Shown here in pieces: positions 1-7,245 of a stretch of DNA of 49,632 bases (within the stretch, counting starts at the first letter, position 1; each line of letters begins with the position of its first letter). A model generated the notes under the pieces. The model was given only the letters and a program-made list of their open reading frames with translations. It ran no database searches and was not told the DNA's origin. Location of the stretch: the NCBI GenBank assembly GCA_910588295.1, contig CAJUQO010000022.1, forward strand, positions 1-49,632, in the 5' to 3' direction. Source of the DNA: an uncultured Lachnospiraceae bacterium. GTDB taxonomy: Bacteria > Bacillota > Clostridia > Lachnospirales > Lachnospiraceae. The translations under genes and the position numbers were made by a program.

Positions 1-69
1 TCTAATGGAGCCTATTTTTTTGACTCCAGTTTTTCATAGGCTACTTTACACTACCCTGCCTCATTTTAT

Positions 70-264
70 GATTCGTACTGTCTCGTACTGTCTGTGCATC
101 TCTGGTTCCTGTTCACTCTGTGGACAGGAACCTGCAATTTGGGCATGAAAGTTCGCTTCGCGAAGCCCAAACCGCCGCCTGAATTATGTTCTCCCACAGC
201 CACGCAGCGCACCGAAAGCATCCCTTGTGAAATGTGTGGCCCGGGCGTGGAAAGTAACAATCTC
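70..264 (-). ncRNA. candidate structured non-coding RNA
   Basis: Read on the minus strand, this stretch follows a good promoter and can fold into several hairpins. One has a 9-bp stem (GGTTCCTGT with ACAGGAACC, 104-112 and 124-132). Another has a 7-bp stem (TTTGGGC with GCCCAAA) enclosing the palindrome GCTTCGCGAAGC. A CCACGC/GCGTGG pair is also possible. The two ends can pair in part (254-262 with 70-78, 7 of 9). A tandem 10-base repeat containing CAGTACGA lies near the 3' end. The only ORF is a 64-codon one with no convincing start signal. I cannot name the family; 6S RNA and the raiA-type motif are classes to test. The 3' end is uncertain. Confidence 0.35.
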
Positions 265-269
265 TGCCC

Positions 270-298
270 ATTGTAACCTATCTTTGGGATCTGTTCAA
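270..298 (-). promoter_or_regulatory. sigma-A-type promoter reading left
   Basis: On the minus strand the sequence reads TTGAAC, 17 bases, TACAAT, which is close to the housekeeping consensus with ideal spacing. It would start a transcript near position 263 reading into the candidate RNA. No start codon with a ribosome binding site follows closely. Confidence 0.5.
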
Positions 299-332
299 TA
301 TGCTATGGAAACAAGCTTCTCCTAGGCTGAAC

Positions 333-403
333 CAATACCATTTAGATAAGTCGTCGAACAGCTGCCATAGCCGACAGCGTCCGGGCTTATCTAAGTGACA
401 TTG
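333..403. repeat. 18-bp imperfect inverted repeat
   Basis: CAATACCATTTAGATAAG (333-350) is matched in inverted orientation by CTTATCTAAGTGACATTG (386-403) with three mismatches. A smaller hairpin, GCTGTC/GGCAGC on the minus strand, lies between the arms. The right arm contains the stop codon and last codons of the amidase gene. No T-run follows on either strand, so a plain terminator is not obvious. It could be the end of a small mobile element or an RNA hairpin. Confidence 0.5.
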
Positions 404-1247
404 GGACTGGACTGTTACCAAAAATCCTCTCAGCTTTTGCTTCTAACGCATACAGATCCCCCCGCTGGTTCCTCAGACAGGGGACCTGGCGGCGGGCGTT
501 CTCCAGCACCTCCGGCTCCAGCTCGGCATACAGAATTTCCGGCTCCTCCCCGGCTTCGGCCAGGATGCGTCCCCAGGGATCGACAATCATCGAATGGCCG
601 TGAGCCCGAAAGGCCGGTTTCACCCCGCACTGGCCGCAGGCCAGCACATAGCAGGTGTTCTCAATAGCCCGGGCCCGCAAAAGGGGCTCCCAGTGGGCCG
701 CCCCGGTGGCGTCAGTAAAATTCGCCGCCACCGCCAGGATCTCGGCCCCCCGGTCGGCATACAGGCGGTACATCTGCGGAAAACGCAGGTCATAGCAGAT
801 GGATAATCCCATCCGTCCCATGCCCGTGTCCGTCAGTACCAGCCGGTTCCCAGGGGCGATCTCATCTGACTCCCGGTAAGAAGGGCCGTCCTCCACCTCC
901 ACGTCAAAGAGATGCACCTTCCGATACCCGGCCGCCAGACGGCCGTCCGGGGCGAACACCATAGTCAGATTACACGGCTTCTCTCCCCTCCTTTCCGTCA
1001 CGCTCCCGGCATGGAGCCAAATTCCGTACTCCCTGGCCAGACGGCCAAAACGTCCGCTCAAAGGCCCCGGGATCTCACTGGCATTCCCCATAAAATCCTC
1101 CCCGATATACTCCACCGTCTCCGGGAACATCACAAACCCCGCGCCGCAGGCCGCCGCCTCGGCCACGGCCGCTTCCACATCTCTCATATTCCGCTCTCTG
1201 TCCGCCTGGCTGTCCATCTGGACAAGGGCAACTTTACATCGTTCCAT
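387..1247 (-). CDS. nitrilase-family amidohydrolase (Nit/omega-amidase-like)
   Basis: This 286-residue protein belongs to the carbon-nitrogen hydrolase superfamily. The Glu-Lys-Cys triad is visible as MFPETVEY, YRKVHLFDV and SICYDLRFP. The YRKVHLFDVEV and ESDEIAPG stretches resemble the Nit1 branch, whose members hydrolyse deaminated glutathione or omega-amides; the substrate is an inference. An in-frame ATG lies 54 bases upstream, but the internal ATG is chosen because GGAGG sits 10 bases before it and the family pattern (KVALVQMDS) begins there. The core ends at the usual RGDLYAL motif. The last residues, ending SPVPMSLR, come from the inverted repeat at 386-403 and may be an acquired tail. 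It lies downstream of the VWA operon but beyond a terminator. Confidence 0.85.
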   Translation of the reverse strand: MERCKVALVQMDSQADRERNMRDVEAAVAEAAACGAGFVMFPETVEYIGEDFMGNASEIPGPLSGRFGRLAREYGIWLHAGSVTERRGEKPCNLTMVFAPDGRLAAGYRKVHLFDVEVEDGPSYRESDEIAPGNRLVLTDTGMGRMGLSICYDLRFPQMYRLYADRGAEILAVAANFTDATGAAHWEPLLRARAIENTCYVLACGQCGVKPAFRAHGHSMIVDPWGRILAEAGEEPEILYAELEPEVLENARRQVPCLRNQRGDLYALEAKAERIFGNSPVPMSLR

Positions 1248-1353
1248 CTCCTGCGCGCCTCCATCGCCCCGGAAATCTTTTCTTTTCCGTCCCAGATCCA
1301 TACGTTCCTGACATATACAATCCCTTTCTTTTCAGATACAGTATCCCTATCAT

Positions 1354-1402
1354 AAAAAGCGGCCTGCCCCCGGCCCGCTCAGGGCACAGGGACGGGCCGC
1401 TT
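1354..1402 (-). terminator. rho-independent terminator of the VWA operon
   Basis: On the minus strand an 8-bp GC-rich stem (AAGCGGCC with GGCCGCTT) is followed directly by a T-run. It starts 16 bases after the VWA lipoprotein stop codon and precedes the amidase gene, separating the two transcripts. Confidence 0.75.
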
Positions 1403-1417
1403 CCGCATCTTTTATGA

Positions 1418-3118
1418 TTACACCGTCACATTAAACAGATTTCTCAGCTGATTGGCGATATCATCGCTGTTGGCACTTAAGGCCGCCGCCTCATTGATAC
1501 CGGACAGGGTATTTAATTCCCCGTTTTCGTCCGCATAGTTATAACCGATCGTGTAGACCGGCACCTGCATCCCCGCCACGATGGGCGTCACCCGTTTCAG
1601 ACTGTAGCCCTCGTTCTGCTCGCCGTCGGACAGGAGGAACAGCATGAGCTTGGCGTCGGGCACTTCCTCGGCCTTTTTGGCCAGCATATCCAGCGCCACC
1701 AGCACAGCGTCATAGGTAGCGGTGCTGCCGCCCTCGGAGAGATTTTTTACCTCCCCCGAGAAATAGGCCTTCTGCTTCTCGTCAAACTGTTTGACGGGCA
1801 GATTGACGGTGACGCCGCTGGAATAGCTGACCAGACCGATATAGTGGTCGGAGCCTATATAGGAGGACGCGCCGATCAGCGATGATTTCAGGGAATTTAA
1901 GGGTTCCCCGCTCATGGAACCGGACACATCTGCCACAAATACGGCTATGATTGGCTTTCCGCCATTCTTATTTTTCTTCCAGACTTTCTGAGCCGTGATA
2001 TACTCTAGGCCGTCCATCCCCGGATCCTGGGAGACATATTCGTCGTGACGGTTAAAGCCTCTGTCTGTGGCCAGCTTCTGGCTCTCCTCGCTCTGGCAAT
2101 ACTCGACAAATTTCATGGCCGTCTCCCGCTCCTCCATGGTGCAGTAGTCAAAGATATAGGCCGGATGGTCGTGGCGGATGCCCGCCGGGACATAGACGTA
2201 ATCCGCCAGCTCCGGCGTGTTGATATAGGCCTGCTCCTCCATGACCATGGCGTTGATCACGCCCTTGGAAGCCTGGTTTCTCAGCACCGCCGTGGTATAG
2301 GCCACCGGCGGGGAGGACTTCTGGTATTCCAGCAGCTTATCCTGGGCCTTGCCGGACAGGGGATTCGTCTCGTCAAAGGCTTTCAGCATGGCCGTCAGGA
2401 TATTCAGGCCGGTGCTGGAAGTGTAGGGGTTCGTATAGGCAAACAAAAGATCCCCGGCCAAGGTCGCCTCCAGGACATTCGCCACTGTGGGCTCCTTATA
2501 TTTCTCCACGAAGGTTTCATACACATCATTTTGGATCAGGATCCCCGCCGTATTGCCCGCGAGACGATCCGCGATCTTCTCGATCCCGGGAATGGAGATC
2601 TCCAGCATCTTCCCCCATGCGTCGTTGGAAGGGATGAACATCTGGGGATGGTAAACATCCGCATTGATATACGTCACCGCCTCCCCCGAGGTGATCTGCC
2701 TCACAGAGACCGTGGCTCTCTTGCCGCCCACTGTAATACCGGCCTCATTGAAATTCCGGGCCACCACATTAATCCAGTCGTCAGGGGCCTCGGAGGAGAG
2801 CTCCGTGGCGGCGGCAATCTCTATATTGACCTCCCCGTCCCCCGCTGTGGTGATAGGGAAGGTATCGATATCCGCCAAAATGTCCGCCTCGGAGGTATCG
2901 TCGGAATAGATATCCAGCACCGGATTCTCCACCTGGGATACATCTATCTTCTTCATCATGGAGGTGAGCTCCGCCTGAGCGTCCTCATAGCTTAATGTCC
3001 CTTCGTTCCTCTCGGTACGGACGGAGCCGCAGCCGCCAAACAACGCCGCGGCGGTGGCAGCCGCCAGCAGCACGGACAAAAACCGGCGGGATCTCATGGC
3101 ATTTCTGTGCTTTTTCAT
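1418..3118 (-). CDS. lipoprotein with solute-binding-like region and VWA domain
   Basis: This is a 566-residue exported lipoprotein. It has a basic N-terminus, a hydrophobic segment and a lipobox ending LFGGC. Residues about 80-375 resemble a periplasmic-type solute-binding fold (for example YTNPYTSSTGLNIL and KFVEYCQSEESQKLA). Residues about 385-560 form a VWA domain with an intact metal site: DVSGSMS, the Thr in GGSTATYD, and the Asp in LLSDGEQ. VWA domains bind protein partners through a metal ion; the partner here is unknown. The start is set by AAGGAAG six bases before ATGAAAAAGC. An alternative ATG at 3154 overlaps the stop of the preceding gene. It is the last gene of a three-gene operon. 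Confidence 0.8.
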   Translation of the reverse strand: MKKHRNAMRSRRFLSVLLAAATAAALFGGCGSVRTERNEGTLSYEDAQAELTSMMKKIDVSQVENPVLDIYSDDTSEADILADIDTFPITTAGDGEVNIEIAAATELSSEAPDDWINVVARNFNEAGITVGGKRATVSVRQITSGEAVTYINADVYHPQMFIPSNDAWGKMLEISIPGIEKIADRLAGNTAGILIQNDVYETFVEKYKEPTVANVLEATLAGDLLFAYTNPYTSSTGLNILTAMLKAFDETNPLSGKAQDKLLEYQKSSPPVAYTTAVLRNQASKGVINAMVMEEQAYINTPELADYVYVPAGIRHDHPAYIFDYCTMEERETAMKFVEYCQSEESQKLATDRGFNRHDEYVSQDPGMDGLEYITAQKVWKKNKNGGKPIIAVFVADVSGSMSGEPLNSLKSSLIGASSYIGSDHYIGLVSYSSGVTVNLPVKQFDEKQKAYFSGEVKNLSEGGSTATYDAVLVALDMLAKKAEEVPDAKLMLFLLSDGEQNEGYSLKRVTPIVAGMQVPVYTIGYNYADENGELNTLSGINEAAALSANSDDIANQLRNLFNVTV

Positions 3119-3153
3119 ATTGTTCTTCCTTTCCGTGGCTCCTTGCCGCATCA

Positions 3154-3930
3154 TTACTCTTCCTCAATGGAGGACAGAATCGTGGTTTTATAAATATCCA
3201 GCATCTCCATACTGTTGTCGTCCTCACCCTGTTTATTCAGAAACTCAGTCAGGGCAAACAGAAATTCCTGTACCTGCTGCAGCTGTTTCTGCCCTTCCTC
3301 GTGGCAGACCACCAGTTTTTCTTCGACCAGCCGCACATCCTTTTCCACATCGCTGTCGGCCACATCCAGATAGTTCAGCACTTTCCGGACGTTCTTGCAG
3401 AGATACTGTTCCACCCTGTCCAGGATATCCTCGGTGTTTGCCAGAGCGTCCGCGCCGTTGGCCTCCAGCAGATGGGATAATTTCTCCTGATGCTCGTCCA
3501 TGATATCCAGCTGCATCTTAATCTGCATCAGGGGGCCGGACAATGCGTTCCATTTCTGCGCGGCATACTCCGAGAGCAGCTCCCGAAGCTTCAGAGAATC
3601 CATTTTTTTGGAGACCGACAGCACCTCTTTATGCTTCGTCTTGACCGAAAGGGCCTCCTGTTTTTCCGCCTCGCTCCTGGCCTCCTCCTCCCTGCGGGCC
3701 TGACGCCGCGCCATCTCTTTTTTCAGGTCAAGGCCATAGATGGTCAGGACAACCAGGCTGACAATACCGCCGACGGCCAGGACGGCGCCCTGCAGGCCGC
3801 GGTAAAACCGGATGCCGTAGTTTATAATCAGGGTGTCCCGGGCCAGAAGCTGGCCTGTAAACGCTGCAGCGAACAGCCCCAGGACCACCAGCACATATAT
3901 CAGTTTCCACTTTCTTTTTCGTTCCGGCAT
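3154..3930 (-). CDS. membrane protein with long coiled-coil region
   Basis: This 258-residue protein has two N-terminal membrane segments (about residues 9-28 and 42-62) followed by a charged, probably helical cytoplasmic region rich in Lys, Glu and Gln. The layout resembles XpaC-type proteins, but I see no decisive motif, so the family is unassigned. The start at 3930 is set by GGGAG eight bases upstream. The first 31 bases overlap the end of the preceding gene and its stop abuts the next reading frame (TAATGATG), so the three genes are probably translated together. Position between a cytoplasmic helical protein and a VWA lipoprotein suggests it links the inside of the cell to the surface protein (inference). 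Confidence 0.7.
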   Translation of the reverse strand: MPERKRKWKLIYVLVVLGLFAAAFTGQLLARDTLIINYGIRFYRGLQGAVLAVGGIVSLVVLTIYGLDLKKEMARRQARREEEARSEAEKQEALSVKTKHKEVLSVSKKMDSLKLRELLSEYAAQKWNALSGPLMQIKMQLDIMDEHQEKLSHLLEANGADALANTEDILDRVEQYLCKNVRKVLNYLDVADSDVEKDVRLVEEKLVVCHEEGQKQLQQVQEFLFALTEFLNKQGEDDNSMEMLDIYKTTILSSIEEE

Positions 3931-4442
3931 GGGGAAAGCTCCCTTCTTAATGTATTTTGCAATTCCAGTATCCGGGCCACGTCTTCCATGTCCCTGGCGC
4001 TTTTCAACTGTCCTTCGGCGGAATCCGAATGGGCAAGAAGATCCTCCAGCAAACACACTCTCTGACCGGCCAGCAAAAGATTCTGGGCCAAAAGCTGCAG
4101 GGTCAAGGCCACACTTTTCTCCCGTTCCAGCCCCGCAGAATCCGCAAATCCCTCCGGGATATCGCCCGCCAGCCGGCCCCCTTTTCTCTCTGCTGATCCG
4201 ACTGCAGCGCCGGTCGGCGCTTCCTTTTCCCGCCGTGCGTTTTCGGACAGCGCCTCCTCCATCCGCCGCATTTTTTCCGCCAGCCGCCTGCACCGCTCCA
4301 GCTGGATTCGGCACTGCATGGCGAACATCTCCCCGGGGACACTGCCGTACGCCGGGATGACATACCTGCCGATATCCTCACTGATGGCGAGAAGCTCATC
4401 GGTGGAAGCGGCCGCCTGACGCTGTAATTTTCTTATATTCAT
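3900..4442 (-). CDS. cytoplasmic helical protein, first gene of VWA operon
   Basis: A 180-residue protein without signal peptide or membrane segment. It is rich in Ala, Glu, Arg and Leu, with stretches that look coiled-coil (for example the repeated charged residues around RLAEKMRRMEEALSE). No family is recognised. It is the promoter-proximal gene of a three-gene operon, about 70 bases after a strong promoter with a palindromic operator. Its end overlaps the next gene by 31 bases, supporting coupled expression. Real coding status is supported by the operon layout more than by similarity. Confidence 0.6.
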   Translation of the reverse strand: MNIRKLQRQAAASTDELLAISEDIGRYVIPAYGSVPGEMFAMQCRIQLERCRRLAEKMRRMEEALSENARREKEAPTGAAVGSAERKGGRLAGDIPEGFADSAGLEREKSVALTLQLLAQNLLLAGQRVCLLEDLLAHSDSAEGQLKSARDMEDVARILELQNTLRRELSPCRNEKESGN

Positions 4443-4492
4443 AATTCTTCCTGTTCGCCCTGATAGATCCGGGGATATTTTAAGCTGCTTTT

Positions 4493-4510
4493 CTGTAACT
4501 GTACTTACAG
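4493..4510. promoter_or_regulatory. 18-bp palindromic operator
   Basis: CTGTAACTGTACTTACAG is a near-perfect palindrome. It lies just downstream of the -10 box of the VWA operon promoter, roughly at the transcription start, which is a typical repressor position. The TGTAC core recalls sites used by GntR or BlaI/MecI-type repressors; no such repressor is encoded next to it. Confidence 0.5.
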
Positions 4511-4515
4511 TTTTT

Positions 4516-4543
4516 ATTATACCGCGGGATGACAGGAAGTCAA
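4516..4543 (-). promoter_or_regulatory. promoter of the VWA operon
   Basis: On the minus strand TTGACT is followed after 16 bases by TATAAT. This is a strong housekeeping-type promoter about 75 bases upstream of the first gene. Confidence 0.7.
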
Positions 4544-4894
4544 CCGATGCAGTATAAAAAAGCTGACGCCCTATCTTTAAAAATAAAACATATAATCAAG
4601 AGAATAAAGCGTAAAAAAATGGCAGAAAGCTTCAACAGCCGCTTTTCCTGCCCCGCTTTTGGCATCAGCTAATCTTGCAAGAAAGGTGAAACAATAGTAT
4701 ACTGATTTCAGGAGATCGTAAATCGGCTGCAAACCAGGCTGGATATCTCCGCCTCTAAAGCCCAGGAGTATCTCAGAAAATATGGGAAAAAGAGGTAAAA
4801 GGAAAACACTGTAACGGAACAAGACGGGAAATCCCATGGCTGTGTGTCATGGGATTTATAATTTTGAAAAGCTCTGATCATTTTTGATTTCCCA
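4544..4894. other. non-coding stretch with possible gene remnant
   Basis: No convincing gene was found here. On the plus strand, 4712-4798 could encode a 28-residue tail containing EIVNRLQTRLDISASKAQ that ends at a stop, but the frame is closed by a stop just upstream. It may be the degraded end of a small gene. A minus-strand 86-codon ORF (4577-4837) lacks a ribosome binding site. Confidence 0.3.
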
Positions 4895-4922
4895 TTGATT
4901 TTCCTCCGTCATGTGGTATAAT
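4895..4922 (+). promoter_or_regulatory. promoter of the tRNA gene
   Basis: TTGATT is followed after 16 bases by TATAAT. The tRNA begins 10 bases after the -10 box, the expected position for a tRNA transcribed on its own. Confidence 0.7.
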
Positions 4923-4931
4923 AAAACCTAT

Positions 4932-5005
4932 GGAAGCATAGCTCAGCTGGGATGAGCGCTCGCCTGACTAGCGGGAGGCCAAGGGTTCGAGCCCCTTTGC
5001 TTCCA
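4932..5005 (+). tRNA. tRNA, predicted anticodon GAC (Val), atypical loop
   Basis: A full cloverleaf can be drawn. It has a 7-bp acceptor stem (GGAAGCA/TGCTTCC), a D-stem GCTC/GAGC, an anticodon stem CTCGC/GCGGG, a five-base variable loop, a T-stem AAGGG/CCCTT and a standard T-loop TTCGAGC. The anticodon loop reads CTGACTA, giving T33 and anticodon GAC, which would charge valine. Base 37 is T, where a purine is expected, so the identity is not certain. CCA is not encoded; a T-run follows at once and may end transcription. Confidence 0.75.
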
Positions 5006-5067
5006 TTTTTTATAGCTTTTTACGGCCCACACAAACAGATCTATACACCTATAAAGGAGGAACTGCC

Positions 5068-6168
5068 ATGGCAAGAGCAGGCGGAAGCCGTCCCGCCGGA
5101 GGACGGACAGGAGGAACCCACAGAGCGCCAAGACCCGGCGGAGGATCCAGGCCGTCACCGCGGACAGGAGGTATCCACAGGCCTTCCGGCTCCCGCGGCC
5201 GGGGCCCGGGCGGGCCTCCTCCCGGCGGCATGGGCGGGCCTGGATGGGGTATGGGAGGCCCCGGTATGCCTCCGCCTCCCCGCAGGCCATGGCGCGGACA
5301 TCCGGGCCCCGGTATGCCCCCGCCTCCGCCCGGAAGAAGGTTCCGCAGCAGGAGGCGGGGCGGCGGCTGCCTGACCAGCCTGCTGGCGGTATTGATCCTG
5401 ATCATCATCGTCTTCTGCGCAGCCCCGCTCGCTTACCATAATACAACGGCAGTAAACCATCACTCCCGCCAGGAAGAGACCGCGGCACAGATCCGTGTGA
5501 CCCCGCTGCCCGCATCCGCCGTCCATGAGACAGCCTACTACACCGACGAGCTGGGCTGGATCCGCCGTCCCTCCACACTGGAAAGAGCCCTGAAAGATTT
5601 CTACTCGGCCACAGGCGTGCAGCCTCATATCTACCTGAGCGAAACATATATGGATCAGGCCGGAGCCGACAGCCTGTACAGCCGTCTTTTCACCGATGAG
5701 GGCCATTTTCTTCTGGTCATTGCCAACGACTGGAGCACCGTCTACATCCTGGGCGACGACGCAGCCGGCGTCCTCACCGACAACGTGATGGATCTTTTCT
5801 GGAAAAATTTCGACGACTGTGCAGACAGCGCACGGGCGGACGAGGATGTGCTCGCAGACGCTTTCACCCTCACCGCCGACAGCCTCTTGGCCGGCGCGTC
5901 TCCGGAGGCTGACGCCATTACGGACGACGAACAGCGCACGGCCGGCCTGTTCCTCATCCTGGCCATCATAGTTTTCCTGGTGGTGCTGGTCGTCATCATT
6001 ACCGTTATCGTCCGCGCCCGGAAAAACGCCCATTATGAGAGAAGCTTTAACAGCGGCTCCACCAAAGCCTCCGGCGGCGCTTCTGACAGCGAAAACGGCG
6101 CCTCGCCGTCCCGGGGCTACAATCTGAACGGCGAATTCCATTCCTATGACGAAAACCAGCGGCTGTAA
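5068..6168 (+). CDS. Gly/Pro/Arg-rich two-pass membrane protein
   Basis: A 366-residue protein. Residues 1-100 are low-complexity, rich in Gly, Pro and Arg, with PPPP runs and many GGPG-type units. A membrane segment follows at about 101-123, then an outside domain of about 170 residues, and a second membrane segment at about 294-316. The outside domain (LGWIRRPSTLERALKDFY, then HIYLSETY and FLLVIAND) has the look of a TPM-type domain as in YgcG-like membrane proteins; this is tentative. AAAGGAGG seven bases before the ATG sets the start. It stands alone behind the tRNA and is convergent with the AraC gene five bases away. Confidence 0.75.
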   Translation: MARAGGSRPAGGRTGGTHRAPRPGGGSRPSPRTGGIHRPSGSRGRGPGGPPPGGMGGPGWGMGGPGMPPPPRRPWRGHPGPGMPPPPPGRRFRSRRRGGGCLTSLLAVLILIIIVFCAAPLAYHNTTAVNHHSRQEETAAQIRVTPLPASAVHETAYYTDELGWIRRPSTLERALKDFYSATGVQPHIYLSETYMDQAGADSLYSRLFTDEGHFLLVIANDWSTVYILGDDAAGVLTDNVMDLFWKNFDDCADSARADEDVLADAFTLTADSLLAGASPEADAITDDEQRTAGLFLILAIIVFLVVLVVIITVIVRARKNAHYERSFNSGSTKASGGASDSENGASPSRGYNLNGEFHSYDENQRL

Positions 6169-6173
6169 AGCCG

Positions 6174-7028
6174 TCACAGCTCCTGCAATCCCTTTCTGTA
6201 TGCGCCGGCGGTCTTTCCGTAATACCGCCGGAACGCATAGCAGAAATGCTGCGTCGACGAGTAGCCCAGCCGCTCGGCGGCCTCTGAAACAGAGGTCTTC
6301 GGGTCGGCCAGATACAGCTTCGCCATGGACATCTTCGCCTCTGTCTTTTTCTGCAGGAACGTCTGCCCGTAGTGCTCCTTTAAAAAACGTTCCGTCTGAC
6401 GCACGCCCAACCCCAACCGCCGGGCCAGCTCCTCCAATGTCAGTCCCCGAAAATCATAGAGAAAGCTCTCCTCCACCACCAGATATTTGCTGTCCACCAG
6501 GTTGGACGGTAGGAAATGAGCCGTGGATTCCTTTCGATTCTCATAATTCCGCACCGCCTTTACAATACACTGAACCAGCAGGGCCTCTACCTGGGCCATG
6601 TAACCCGTATACTGATGTTCCAGTTCATAAAAAATCTGCTGCATCAGCGGATACAATTCCTGGCCGTCCTGACCGAACCAGAAAGGCGTCCCCGCAAACC
6701 GCGCCGCTGCCGGGTCCGTCTCCCCCGCCCCCTGTTTCCGCTTAAAGTAAATGCAGTACTCCGCCATCGGATCCTCCCGCCTGGGAATTTGCTCATGTTC
6801 CACCAGAGGCCCCGTCATATAGAGAGTATTCGGGCCGATCTCATACGCTGTTCCGTCGATCCACACCCGTCCGCGTCCGTAGGGAATATAATGGAGCTCA
6901 TAGCTGTCCTGGCCATGGCTGTGCCTGGGCATCGGCTGCAAAAAACGCTCAAACGCAATGTTCAGCGCATAAAAGACCGTATTTCCCATGCCTATCCGGA
7001 TGTTTAGATCTGTGTATGCCGTCCGCAT
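6174..7028 (-). CDS. AraC-family transcriptional regulator
   Basis: A 284-residue regulator. The N-terminal half is cupin-like (PRHSHGQDSYELHYI and a following beta-rich stretch) and would bind the inducing sugar. The C-terminal 100 residues hold the two helix-turn-helix motifs (LTLEELARRLGLGVRQTERFLK and the later SVSEAAERLGYSSTQHFCYAF with the family signature). AGGAGG six bases upstream sets the start. It is divergent from the five-gene sugar operon across a 217-base gap, the usual arrangement for an AraC activator of its neighbour. Confidence 0.9.
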   Translation of the reverse strand: MRTAYTDLNIRIGMGNTVFYALNIAFERFLQPMPRHSHGQDSYELHYIPYGRGRVWIDGTAYEIGPNTLYMTGPLVEHEQIPRREDPMAEYCIYFKRKQGAGETDPAAARFAGTPFWFGQDGQELYPLMQQIFYELEHQYTGYMAQVEALLVQCIVKAVRNYENRKESTAHFLPSNLVDSKYLVVEESFLYDFRGLTLEELARRLGLGVRQTERFLKEHYGQTFLQKKTEAKMSMAKLYLADPKTSVSEAAERLGYSSTQHFCYAFRRYYGKTAGAYRKGLQEL

Positions 7029-7181
7029 GGCTTTCTCCTCCTGTCAAGTAAAATACCATTCAGGCAGCCACGGTATATCCGGCGCCGCCCGCGCATCCTT
7101 ATTTTACCTCCCCCCGTCTCCTTCCGTCAACAAATGTTCGATAACCCGTCATACCTTTCGCATTTTTGTCCCCTTTATTTC

Positions 7182-7210
7182 TGGTAATCCCCCCAACATT
7201 TTTATATAAT
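7182..7210 (+). promoter_or_regulatory. weak promoter of the sugar operon
   Basis: A perfect TATAAT at 7205-7210 has a poor -35 match (TGGTAA, 17 bases upstream). A good -10 with a poor -35 is typical of activator-dependent promoters and fits control by the divergent AraC gene. Confidence 0.4.
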
Positions 7211-7245
7211 ACAATTATCTAAAATTCCGACAGGAGGTACATCCC

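Noticed and set aside
66..260. Minus-strand 64-codon ORF at the left edge
   Set aside because: Its start lies within a few bases of the predicted transcript start with no ribosome binding site, and the region is dominated by RNA-type stems. Treated as non-coding.
4577..4837. Minus-strand 86-codon ORF between the VWA operon and the tRNA
   Set aside because: It is hydrophobic at the start but has no ribosome binding site or promoter, and the region looks like degraded sequence on the other strand.
4932..5005. Reading the tRNA as an amber suppressor (anticodon CTA)
   Set aside because: CTA in the loop would be preceded by A instead of the required T33 and would break the anticodon stem.
5155..6177. 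Minus-strand ORF of 340 codons opposite the Gly/Pro-rich membrane protein
   Set aside because: The plus-strand gene has a strong ribosome binding site and membrane segments; the antisense frame is compositionally odd and has none.
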